Positions 1 to 7,361 of a stretch of DNA of 9,380 nt are shown here, one piece after another. Numbering within the stretch: the stretch's first letter is position 1; every line of letters starts with the position of its first letter. Origin of the DNA: an uncultured Clostridia bacterium (GTDB taxonomy: Bacteria > Bacillota > Clostridia > Lachnospirales > Anaerotignaceae); NCBI GenBank assembly GCA_910586765.1, contig CAJUJJ010000055.1, positions 1 through 9,380 of the forward strand, in the 5' to 3' direction. A program made the translations under genes and the position numbers. Below the pieces are notes generated by a model, which ran no database searches, was not told the DNA's origin, and was given only the letters and a program-made list of their open reading frames with translations.

Positions 1-2
1 CA

Positions 3-2018
3 GAAAACAAAGACTATTTTGGTTTTGTGGAGATGGACAATGTTGCCTGTTGGGTAATTGCAGAAGGATATGACAAAGACACTAGCATAAGCAGTGCAAA
101 ATTGGCAGTAGATACCGTTATAAGCGAATTTACAAAAAAGCCTTCTTTATCAAAAAGAACCATAAAACGTTGTATCAAAGAAGCAAACAGACAATTAAAA
201 TTGCAGAGCAGCAAATTTCATTTGAAAGCAAGTATATTGGTGGTAGTGAGCAATTATACAAAATTGCGTTATGCTGTTTGTGGAAATTGCCGTTTTCATA
301 TATTCAGAGGTAGCAATATATTAGAAAGAAGTCACGACACAAGTTTGTATCAGGAAATGATACAAGAGCAAGAAATTGTGGATGATGGCGAAAAAGGTAT
401 TGAGGAAAGTCGTAATCTTTTACAATATTTGGGAAAACAAGGACATCTCAAAATAAAAGTGTCTAAAAAGAAAAAATTGCAAAATGAAGATATTCTTTTA
501 ATGACAACCTGGGGATTGTGGGAAAAAATTACTACTGTTGAAATGCTTGATACATTGGAAGATGCAAAAGACGCTGAAAGTTACATAGATGATTTACAAG
601 ATTTATTTTTAAGTAAACAGACCAATACGGTAAATAATCATACTATTGCTACGGTATTTATAGGAAAAGTATTTCAAGAGAAAAATTACACTCAAAAAAT
701 AATTAAAATCGCCATAATGATATTGATACCAGTGTTAATAATTGCTGTAATTACAGGTTTTGTAAACTGGAAAGCAGAAAAAAAGAGAAAAGAAATCATA
801 GCAACAGTGGAAAAAATAGAAAAAAGAGGCGATAGCTATGTTGCAGAAGAAGATTTTGACAGAGCATTGAGAGAATATGAAAATGCAGCAGAGCAAAGTG
901 AAGAACTCAAAAAGAAAACAGGTAAAAAAGGAAAACAAAACACAGCAATAAAAGAAAGACTGGAAGTCAAACAAAAAACAGCAGAATATTTGACAGATGG
1001 TGAAGAAGCATACAGCAGTCAAGACTATGAAAATGCGCAAAAAAGTTACAACAAGGCATTAAAAGAAGCAAAAAATAATATGGATTTTTATGATTTGCTG
1101 GACAAGGATAGCATTAAACAAAAACAGGATTTTTGTCAAGATGCAAAATATATTAGCTCTTTGATTGATTTGGCTGACGCTCAGGCAGAATTAGCAGATT
1201 ATATTGCAGCTGCACAAAATTATGCTGAGGCGAAACAGATTGCAGCAGAAAATGGTGATAATACAGCAATCAATGATATCAATTTAAAAATAAAAGAAAT
1301 GCAGTCTAAAATGACAGAAGAAATGAAACAACAAATAGAACAACAGCAGGCAGAAGAAGAAAAAGCAAAACAAGAACAGCAAGAACAAGAGGAGGCACTC
1401 AAACAGCAGATAGAAACAGATGGAGCAGCAATAGAGTTGGAGGCTGACGCTTTACTTGCGGAAGGTAATACAGAAACTGCAAAACAGTATTATCAACAAG
1501 CTATGCAAATGTATAAAGATGCTGGTGTAATAGAAAAAGCGTCATTAGTGCAGAAAAAAATAATTGATGCAGATGCTACAGCAAAACAACAGCAAAATGA
1601 TGTTAAAACAGCAGAGGGCGACGCTTATGTATTAAATGGCGATAACTTTTTATTGGAAAATAAATTTGTGGAGGCAATAGAAGAATATAAAAAAGCAAAA
1701 GATATTTACAGTCAAGTGAAAAATACAGATAAAATGGCTGAGATAATAGAAAAAATATCAGTGGCACAAGTAAAACAAAAAGAAAATGATATTGCAGAGC
1801 AAAAAATGAATATTGGTGTGATTGAGGTAAGAGGTGACGAGGCTTTAAAATTACAACAATATGATAAAGCAAAAGAGTTTTATTTGCAGTCACAGGCGTT
1901 ATATCAGGGTATTAATGATATGGATAAAGTGGCTGAAGTGCAAGAAAAAATAAAAGTGGTGCAACAGTTGCAGGAAGAAATACGAAAAGCAAGAGAGGAA
2001 CAAGGCATACCACAATAA
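3..2018 (+). CDS. PP2C-like (probable pseudophosphatase) membrane protein with TPR-like repeats, 5' end outside window
   Basis: The frame is open to the left edge (it reads N-K-D-Y-F-G-F before the GTG at 27), so the true start lies upstream and 27 is not the start. Residues here are numbered from the codon at 27. Residues before 1 to about 215 look like a PP2C phosphatase fold: N-K-D-Y-F-G, then I-A-E-G-Y, then V-C-G-N-C-R (86-89 for GNCR), T-T-W-G-L-W (160-165) and N-N-H-T (203-206). The canonical aspartates of these motifs (DG, GDSR, SDG, DNxT) are replaced, so catalysis is doubtful. One membrane helix follows at about 225-247. The remaining 415 residues hold about six TPR-like helical repeats starting near 268, 325, 379, 473, 531 and 603, most opening with G-D/E-x-A/Y. 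A Gln/Glu-rich coiled coil lies at about 432-465. The role is likely signalling or scaffolding at the membrane; the partner is unknown. Family call firm; function inferred. Confidence 0.85.
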   Translation, partial: ENKDYFGFVEMDNVACWVIAEGYDKDTSISSAKLAVDTVISEFTKKPSLSKRTIKRCIKEANRQLKLQSSKFHLKASILVVVSNYTKLRYAVCGNCRFHIFRGSNILERSHDTSLYQEMIQEQEIVDDGEKGIEESRNLLQYLGKQGHLKIKVSKKKKLQNEDILLMTTWGLWEKITTVEMLDTLEDAKDAESYIDDLQDLFLSKQTNTVNNHTIATVFIGKVFQEKNYTQKIIKIAIMILIPVLIIAVITGFVNWKAEKKRKEIIATVEKIEKRGDSYVAEEDFDRALREYENAAEQSEELKKKTGKKGKQNTAIKERLEVKQKTAEYLTDGEEAYSSQDYENAQKSYNKALKEAKNNMDFYDLLDKDSIKQKQDFCQDAKYISSLIDLADAQAELADYIAAAQNYAEAKQIAAENGDNTAINDINLKIKEMQSKMTEEMKQQIEQQQAEEEKAKQEQQEQEEALKQQIETDGAAIELEADALLAEGNTETAKQYYQQAMQMYKDAGVIEKASLVQKKIIDADATAKQQQNDVKTAEGDAYVLNGDNFLLENKFVEAIEEYKKAKDIYSQVKNTDKMAEIIEKISVAQVKQKENDIAEQKMNIGVIEVRGDEALKLQQYDKAKEFYLQSQALYQGINDMDKVAEVQEKIKVVQQLQEEIRKAREEQGIPQ

Positions 2019-2019
2019 T

Positions 2020-2233
2020 ACTGATAAACAGAGCAAAAACGATAGTTTTTGCAATAAAGTTTTTGCCTCGCTTTTAGGGGAAAGCGAGTGGGAGTTTGAG
2101 GGTAAAACCCTCAATGCTTTAACAGAACAATATTTTTATTTGCAGGACGCTGTCCTGCACCTGCAAACTTTTTTGAAAAAAAGTTTGACAAAAAACTTTT
2201 ATGCGAAACTACGTTTCGCTGTAATATTTCAGT
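2020..2233 (+). repeat. Palindromic intergenic repeat, copy 1
   Basis: This fills the gap between the PP2C-like gene and the 424-aa gene. It is a string of perfect hairpins: 2033-2052 (8-bp stem), 2067-2088 (8 bp), 2096-2114 (8 bp, AAA loop), 2141-2159 (8 bp, GCT loop), 2164-2187 (11 bp, GA loop) and 2203-2219 (7 bp). The ends are weakly inverted (ACTGATAAACAG at 2020 against CTGTAATATTTCAGT at 2219-2233). It shares 42 identical bases with copy 3 (2158-2199 against 7258-7299). No coding capacity is seen. It resembles a MITE or REP-like element; the hairpins could also act on the mRNA as attenuators or processing sites. Exact ends are my estimate. Confidence 0.8.
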
Positions 2234-2254
2234 TTTTAATAGGGTGGTGAAAAA

Positions 2255-3529
2255 ATGAAAGAGTTGATACAACAACGTCTGAAACACATTTCAAATTTAG
2301 ACGAAAGGCGAATGTTTCGCAAAGTATTAGAAGATGTATATACACATATTGTGGATTATAACATGGATATGTACGATAAATTAGAAAAGCGAATTTATAA
2401 CGAAATTGATGACCCATTAGAAAAATTTTATATTTATACTACCATATTAGATAAAAAAGATGTTGACCCTATCAGCGAATTTTTTCACCCTATATTAGAG
2501 GAAGAAATAGAAGAATTGTTTGACCTGTCTGAAATCACTGAAAAGCTCAATGCAGGAGAAAGCATTGTATTGACCAGCATATTTTTAAAGTGTGATGCTT
2601 TGACATTTCAGGAAATATTAAAAAGTAATAGAGAATATAAGGCGTTGATACAGACAGATAAAAACAAATATGAAGTCAATGTAGCATTAAAACAGAATAC
2701 AAGATATATGGAAGAAATAGAAAAAATATATCACATTTTTCAAGTAAATGGTAGTCAGTGGAACACTATAAATTGCCCTTATGCCTATAGATTTGCTGAT
2801 ATGGTACTACATACAGATATTGTATTTGGAAATGGAGAAACTATTACAGAAATTGCTGTTAATTTAGAGGAGTACGAAAAATACAAAGTAATCAATCATA
2901 TTCCTGTTTGGAATATCAAACATATTACATTATCAGACAAGTCTTTTCCTATGCCCGCAAAAGATAGAATTAATTTTGAACATATTGTATCCATAGAAGA
3001 AGAAGGCACAGAAAACGGTTATATGGCAGATTTGGGGAATACTGATTTTGAATATTTAAAACGATATAAAAATAATGTTGTAATTGTTTCACATTATGAA
3101 AAACAAAATAATTGGGCATTAGTCAAAATTGAAAACAGCAGCAATTTAAAAGAAAGACAAAAATTTATGTATGAAGTGCTTTCTAATAAAAGAGAATTGG
3201 GATTTGCAGGAAGATTTGCTAGTGTGAAATCGCTTGTCATTCGTACAAAAGGAGAAATTGCAAGGCTTATGCAATGTTACGAAACAGCAAAAGATTTGAC
3301 ATTTATAGATGTAGAAATATTGGAACACTACAACAAAATACAACAAACATCAGACTGTAATCATTTTATTGATGAAAATATTCGTGTAGACAGATTTAAA
3401 AAAGTTATGCTTGTAAAATTTGAAGCAAGTAATAAAGAGGATTATTTGATATTGGATAAAATGAGTTTTATTGTTTCAGAAATACAAATATTGTTTCCAG
3501 AATATCACTGCATAGGAGAGATAGTATGA
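2255..3529 (+). CDS. Conserved-looking hypothetical protein, 424 aa
   Basis: The ATG at 2255 follows AGGGTGG (2241-2247) at a good distance. I do not recognise an enzymatic domain. There is no signal peptide and no membrane segment, so the protein is probably cytoplasmic. The first 100 residues are charged and helical (E-R-R-M-F-R-K-V near 17-24, then many D/E/K residues). The middle part (about 150-290) looks like alternating strands. The last part contains R-F-K-K-V-M-L-V-K-F-E followed by D-Y-L-I-L-D-K-M-S-F. It lies after repeat copy 1 and overlaps the next gene by 4 bases, so the two proteins are probably made together. I vaguely associate this type with Lachnospiraceae proteins carrying uninformative names, unverified. 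Coding status is firm; function unknown. Confidence 0.85.
   Translation: MKELIQQRLKHISNLDERRMFRKVLEDVYTHIVDYNMDMYDKLEKRIYNEIDDPLEKFYIYTTILDKKDVDPISEFFHPILEEEIEELFDLSEITEKLNAGESIVLTSIFLKCDALTFQEILKSNREYKALIQTDKNKYEVNVALKQNTRYMEEIEKIYHIFQVNGSQWNTINCPYAYRFADMVLHTDIVFGNGETITEIAVNLEEYEKYKVINHIPVWNIKHITLSDKSFPMPAKDRINFEHIVSIEEEGTENGYMADLGNTDFEYLKRYKNNVVIVSHYEKQNNWALVKIENSSNLKERQKFMYEVLSNKRELGFAGRFASVKSLVIRTKGEIARLMQCYETAKDLTFIDVEILEHYNKIQQTSDCNHFIDENIRVDRFKKVMLVKFEASNKEDYLILDKMSFIVSEIQILFPEYHCIGEIV
3514..3520 (+). promoter_or_regulatory. Ribosome binding site inside the end of the 424-aa gene
   Basis: AGGAGAG sits 5 bases before the ATG at 3526 and lies inside the preceding coding sequence. Together with the ATGA stop/start overlap it fixes the start of the 229-aa gene and indicates translational coupling. 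Confidence 0.75.
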
Positions 3530-4215
3530 ATTATATTTGGGAACTTGCCATAAAAGCAATACAAAAAGGGATTGACGAAAGTGATATTTTTTATACTATA
3601 GGACAACCTTTTTCTGCTTATATGGAGTTGAGCATGGAGTGTATGAATGAAAAAGACATACTCAAACGTGTAGAAATAAATCCCTATTACAGATATTTTG
3701 ACATATTTAAACAATTATTTGAGCCTAATCTCAATGAAAATCAGGAAACAATAGAAGTTTGTCACGATTTAGCGATACATCATTTAAAAGATATTGATGT
3801 ACTTATGGGTATGAATAAAAGAGAGTATTATATTCATTTTATCATAAGAGATTTGGAAAAGGGATATTTTGGGGAGTATGTTAAACAGAAAATAAATGTG
3901 TTTACACCAGATGAGAAAAAAACGCTTGCCAATAATCTATTGCGTTTGTATGAAACAGGAGAAGGGATTTATTTGCTGAGGGATACCGTAAGGAGAATAT
4001 TTACAAGTACCTATATTTTTTCAAATGCAGAAGAAAAAGACGAAATTATATTTTATTTGAGAACAAAGCAAACAGAGGAAAAAGAGCAAAAACTGGAAGT
4101 TATAAAATATTTATTTTTGCCTTTTAAATGTACTGTGGAAGTGTATTGGGAAAATATTTTTGGTGTAATTGGTGTAGATGATTTGATGAAAATAGAACAT
4201 ATTATGAATTATTAA
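3526..4215 (+). CDS. Hypothetical helical protein, 229 aa
   Basis: The start ATG overlaps the TGA of the previous gene (ATGA at 3526-3529). The product is soluble and mostly helical by composition, with no signal peptide or membrane segment. Notable stretches are S-A-Y-M-E-L-S near residue 29, N-P-Y-Y-R-Y-F-D-I-F-K near 51, M-N-K-R-E-Y-Y-I near 97, and L-R-D-T-V-R-R-I-F near 151. I see no catalytic motif and do not assign a function. I have a weak memory of similar proteins next to the same neighbours in Lachnospiraceae, where automatic names are unlikely to be meaningful. Tight coupling to the 424-aa gene suggests that the two proteins bind each other or are needed in equal amounts (inference). 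The gene is followed by repeat copy 2. Confidence 0.85.
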   Translation: MNYIWELAIKAIQKGIDESDIFYTIGQPFSAYMELSMECMNEKDILKRVEINPYYRYFDIFKQLFEPNLNENQETIEVCHDLAIHHLKDIDVLMGMNKREYYIHFIIRDLEKGYFGEYVKQKINVFTPDEKKTLANNLLRLYETGEGIYLLRDTVRRIFTSTYIFSNAEEKDEIIFYLRTKQTEEKEQKLEVIKYLFLPFKCTVEVYWENIFGVIGVDDLMKIEHIMNY

Positions 4216-4217
4216 AG

Positions 4218-4484
4218 TGTAATATAACGAAACAATTCTGTATGCAAAAAGTAAAGTTTTTTGTCAAACTTTTTTTCAAAAAAGTTTGCAGGTGTGGACA
4301 GCGTCCACAAAATAATATTGTTTTGTTAAAACCTTGAGGGCTTTGGTCTACGCTTCGCTTCGGTCGGTGCAAAACGAATGTCCACTGGACATTCTGCACC
4401 CTCAAACTCCTACCAACTTTTGAAAAAGTTGGACAAAACTTTTAAAGGAAAACTTCGTTTTCCTATTGCGAACGGAATTTTACA
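4218..4484 (-). repeat. Palindromic intergenic repeat, copy 2 (inverted and longest copy)
   Basis: This occupies most of the 301-base gap 4216-4516; the rest holds only the leader and ribosome binding site (GGAGG, 4505-4509) of the next gene. It lies in the opposite orientation to copies 1 and 3. Hairpins: 4265-4288 (11 bp), 4293-4309 (7 bp, AGC loop), a nested apex with TTGAGGG 4334-4340 against CCCTCAA 4399-4405, GGTGCA 4366-4371 against TGCACC 4395-4400, GAATGTCCA 4376-4384 against TGGACATTC 4386-4394, then 4413-4432 (9 bp, GA loop) and 4446-4464 (8 bp). Near-matching ends TGTAATAT (4218-4225) and ATTTTACA (4477-4484) look like terminal inverted repeats. Bases 4244-4322 are an exact reverse complement of 7230-7308 in copy 3. 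Confidence 0.85.
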
Positions 4485-4516
4485 ACATTAAATACAAATA
4501 AACTGGAGGAGAGAGC

Positions 4517-7144
4517 ATGAAATATACCTATCAACTACACAAAGGAGAAAAGCCAACACACGCTTTATACAGTCGTGAAGAACTAGAACGACTGACAACA
4601 CTCCAGTTAAGAGATATTTGCAAAATAGAAAAGATTGTGATTGGTGTTGCGTACAAACTAGACAGAAAATATATCATTGACACCATACTCAAATATAGAG
4701 GACAGCAGCAGTTTGAATATATTGATTTTTATTCTGAAGACTGGAACAAAGAAGTGTTAAATAAATTAAAAAAACATTTGAATTGTATCAGTTCTGAAAA
4801 ACAGTTCAGTATTACAGCACGTATTGCAGCATATTTGGATAACGATATTACAGCAGATGACCAGTACATTGTTGTGACAGATAAAAAATATGGTGGAAAT
4901 GTGCTTTTGTTAGATGAGCAAAAAAATGTATGTGGTATATGGAATATGATACAACAAAACGGACAGAACTTTTTGATAAACAATTATAGAATGATGAAGT
5001 CCGATTTGCAGGAGGCAATTTATAAAAACTACAGTTTAGGTTTTTTAGATGAGACAACATCAAGGGCGTTTTATTGTTATTATTATGGTTTGGCAAAATT
5101 GCAGCCTATACAATATAACTGCTATACCAAAACAATAGCAGAACTTTTGATTAGTCGTACCAAAGAAATCAGTACAACACTCGTAATAGATTTTGGTACA
5201 AGCAATACGGCATTAGGTGCTTACATGGACGAGCGACAATATCCAGAGCATACACAAAAAGAATTACTAAAAAGAGGCATACAGTTTGGCAGCATAGACA
5301 AAATTAAATTTGAAACAGTAAATGAAAGTGACGAAAAAATATTTGCAGAAACATTTCCTACTGTTATTAGTGTGAAAGACTGTTCAGATGAAGAAAATAT
5401 TACTTATCGTTATGGCTATGATGCAGTTTATACGACATCAAAAAATAGTTTTAGCGGAAAAGCAAGTGTATTTTATGAAATAAAAAAATGGGTAAACAAT
5501 TATGAAAAAATAGAAGAAGTGTATGACGAAAAAGGAAATATTGCTTTTGTTTCCCGAAAAGAAATATTGAAACAATATTTTTACTACATTATTAAAGCAG
5601 CAGAACAAAGACACAAATGCAAATATAAAAAATTACATATCACAAGTCCTATACGACAAAAACAACAGTTTTTAGATATGTATACTGAAATACTTGGAGA
5701 AGATTATACTGTGTCAACTATTACTGCACTAGATGAAGGCATTGCGGTATTGTATAACAGCATTTCAAATCAGATTAAAAATAAAAATTTTGAAGAAAGA
5801 GAACAGTATAAGGCGCTTGTGATTGACTGTGGAGGAGGCACAACAGATTTAATAAGTTGTATTTATGACATAGAGGACAATAAAATCACTTATCAATTAG
5901 ATTTAAAAACCGTATATGCCAATGGTGATATTCATTTTGGAGGAAACAATATTACTTATCGCATTATGCAATATTTAAAAATATTATTTTCGGCATATTA
6001 TCAAAAACAAAAAGTGCCTTTTATTGGAGAGTTGCTTCATACAAGCAGTACGGAAATTTACAAATATATAGATGAATTTGGAAAAAATGCATTGTATGAA
6101 CAATTAGAAAAACAATACAACGATTGTGAAAACATCATACCAACACAGTTTTTAAAATACAAACAAAAAGATACAGAAAGTTATAACAAAGTGAGAAGTA
6201 ATTTTTATTTTTTATGGAATTTAGCAGAAAATATTAAATTAGATTTTTATAAAAATACAAACATTACAAGAACGGTTTTTCATAAACAAGGTATCAAAAA
6301 AAATGAAAATGATACTAAAATCATAGCGGAACAGACTTGGAAACTAAATGTCATATTAAAAAACAATACGATGCAGTTAATCACAGATTTACCTGAAATT
6401 GTCATAAATAAACAGGAAATTGATTTTTTAATAAAAGGAGATATTTATGGTATTGTTAAAAAGTTTATAGAGCCTTTATATGAACAAGATTTATTACAAG
6501 ACTACAGTTTTATTAAATTGTCAGGACAAACAAGCAGTATTGATTTATTTCGAGAGGCTATGAAGGAATATATGCCTGGTAAAATCATTGAAACTTCTGG
6601 AGGAAAAAAAACAGCACAACATTACAAGTTAAGTTGTGTGGAAGGTGCGATACAATATGAAAATGCCAAAAAAATTGGTTTAATTGCTCCCATATTGACG
6701 GATGAAGTGCCAATTACACCTTATCAACTCACAACATTTACATATAATGACACTGAAGTGATTATGATGTCTAGTTTTGAAAAAATCACAAAAGCATATG
6801 GTTTTGTGTCTAAAAATATTGGTACGGAAAAAATAGATTTGATATTGAAAAATCAAGAGGGCGTAATATTGCATACTTATCAGTTGACAATACTGCCAGA
6901 AGAATTACAGCAAACCACTTACGAGCAGACAAGTGAAGAATATGCAGGCAAAATATTGCAAGATGATATTGATAATATAGTAGATGATGAAATGAAGTTG
7001 TTTACATTTTCGTATGGTGACAAATGGGGATTTTGTGCATTGCCTATTGCAAGAAAAGACGGACAGCTTTTGATGGGTGAAAAAAGATATTTCCCATTTG
7101 AAAGTGATGAGTGGGAAGGTAGTTTTTTTGATGGAACGAAGTAA
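4517..7144 (+). CDS. Hsp70/actin-fold ATPase with N-terminal SAP-like segment, 875 aa
   Basis: The ATG at 4517 follows GGAGG (4505-4509) with 7 bases between. Residues about 19-62 resemble a SAP/Rho_N-type helix-extended loop-helix, a short nucleic-acid or protein binding module. The ATPase domain has the actin/Hsp70 signature motifs in order: phosphate-1 L-V-I-D-F-G-T-S-N-T (222-231), connect-like T-A-L-D-E-G-I-A (403-410), phosphate-2 V-I-D-C-G-G-G-T-T-D-L (435-445), and adenosine-like K-L-S-G-Q-T-S-S (667-674). The phosphate-1 to phosphate-2 distance is close to that of Hsp70; phosphate-2 to adenosine is longer, implying an insertion. The acidic C-terminal part (about 700-875) is predicted strand-rich and is not an obvious DnaK substrate domain. 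ATP binding and hydrolysis are likely; the client or filament is unknown. Other readings are an SrfB-like or MreB/ParM-like ATPase. The stop TAA lies inside the end of repeat copy 3. Confidence 0.88.
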   Translation: MKYTYQLHKGEKPTHALYSREELERLTTLQLRDICKIEKIVIGVAYKLDRKYIIDTILKYRGQQQFEYIDFYSEDWNKEVLNKLKKHLNCISSEKQFSITARIAAYLDNDITADDQYIVVTDKKYGGNVLLLDEQKNVCGIWNMIQQNGQNFLINNYRMMKSDLQEAIYKNYSLGFLDETTSRAFYCYYYGLAKLQPIQYNCYTKTIAELLISRTKEISTTLVIDFGTSNTALGAYMDERQYPEHTQKELLKRGIQFGSIDKIKFETVNESDEKIFAETFPTVISVKDCSDEENITYRYGYDAVYTTSKNSFSGKASVFYEIKKWVNNYEKIEEVYDEKGNIAFVSRKEILKQYFYYIIKAAEQRHKCKYKKLHITSPIRQKQQFLDMYTEILGEDYTVSTITALDEGIAVLYNSISNQIKNKNFEEREQYKALVIDCGGGTTDLISCIYDIEDNKITYQLDLKTVYANGDIHFGGNNITYRIMQYLKILFSAYYQKQKVPFIGELLHTSSTEIYKYIDEFGKNALYEQLEKQYNDCENIIPTQFLKYKQKDTESYNKVRSNFYFLWNLAENIKLDFYKNTNITRTVFHKQGIKKNENDTKIIAEQTWKLNVILKNNTMQLITDLPEIVINKQEIDFLIKGDIYGIVKKFIEPLYEQDLLQDYSFIKLSGQTSSIDLFREAMKEYMPGKIIETSGGKKTAQHYKLSCVEGAIQYENAKKIGLIAPILTDEVPITPYQLTTFTYNDTEVIMMSSFEKITKAYGFVSKNIGTEKIDLILKNQEGVILHTYQLTILPEELQQTTYEQTSEEYAGKILQDDIDNIVDDEMKLFTFSYGDKWGFCALPIARKDGQLLMGEKRYFPFESDEWEGSFFDGTK

Positions 7145-7332
7145 ATAATTCTGTTAACAATTAGGAAAACGAAGTTTTCCTTTAAAAGTTAGTAAGAGTT
7201 TGCGTGCCACGCCCTCAAAGTTTTAACAGAACAATATTATTTTGTGGACGCTGTCCACACCTGCAAACTTTTTTGAAAAAAAGTTTGACAAAAAACTTTA
7301 CTTTTTGCGTTCGGAATTGTTTCGTTATTTAC
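7141..7332 (+). repeat. Palindromic intergenic repeat, copy 3
   Basis: It begins with GTAAATAA (7141-7148) and ends with its exact reverse complement TTATTTAC (7325-7332), good candidates for terminal inverted repeats. Hairpins: 7163-7181 (8 bp, GAA loop, same stem as copy 2), 7202-7212 (5 bp), 7243-7259 (7 bp, GCT loop) and 7264-7287 (11 bp). Compared with copy 2 it lacks the second long hairpin and most of the central apex, so it is an internally deleted version. It contains no gene. An open frame starting with TTG at 7242 reads through its right half into the next gene, but that part of the frame is repeat sequence, not protein. Confidence 0.85.
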
Positions 7333-7348
7333 AAGGCATCAATGTCTT

Positions 7349-7355
7349 AGGAGGG
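7349..7355 (+). promoter_or_regulatory. Ribosome binding site that decides the TTG start of the 257-aa gene
   Basis: AGGAGGG is a near-perfect Shine-Dalgarno sequence 6 bases before the TTG at 7362. No comparable site precedes the in-frame TTG at 7242, which lies in the stem of a repeat hairpin. This places the start at 7362. Confidence 0.8.
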
Positions 7356-7361
7356 AGTATA

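Noticed and set aside
27..29. GTG at 27 as the start of the PP2C-like gene
   Set aside because: The frame stays open to the left edge and the upstream codons read N-K-D-Y-F-G-F, a PP2C-like stretch continuous with the domain; no ribosome binding site precedes 27.
735..1040. Minus-strand open frames opposite the large genes (for example 735-1040, 1603-1893, 4729-4983, 8791-9090)
   Set aside because: They are Phe/Cys/Ser/Leu-rich mirror translations of AT-rich coding sequence, overlap well-supported + strand genes and lack convincing ribosome binding sites.
2185..2213. TTGACA (2185-2190, repeated at 7285-7290) as a promoter -35 box
   Set aside because: It is part of the conserved palindrome flank and no TATAAT-like box lies 16-18 bases downstream in either copy.
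4265..4288. Intrinsic terminator at the 11-bp AT-rich palindrome
   Set aside because: The stem is nearly all A/T with a 2-base loop and no T-run directly follows it on either strand, so it is not a standard terminator; kept only as part of the repeat.
4466..4494. Promoter TTGCGA-17-TAAATA upstream of the ATPase gene
   Set aside because: Only 4/6 and 3/6 matches to consensus in AT-rich DNA, and the start of transcription would fall almost on the ribosome binding site.
2020..7332. CRISPR array or origin of replication made from the repeats
   Set aside because: The copies are kilobases apart, differ in orientation, are not separated by spacers and contain no DnaA-box or iteron series.
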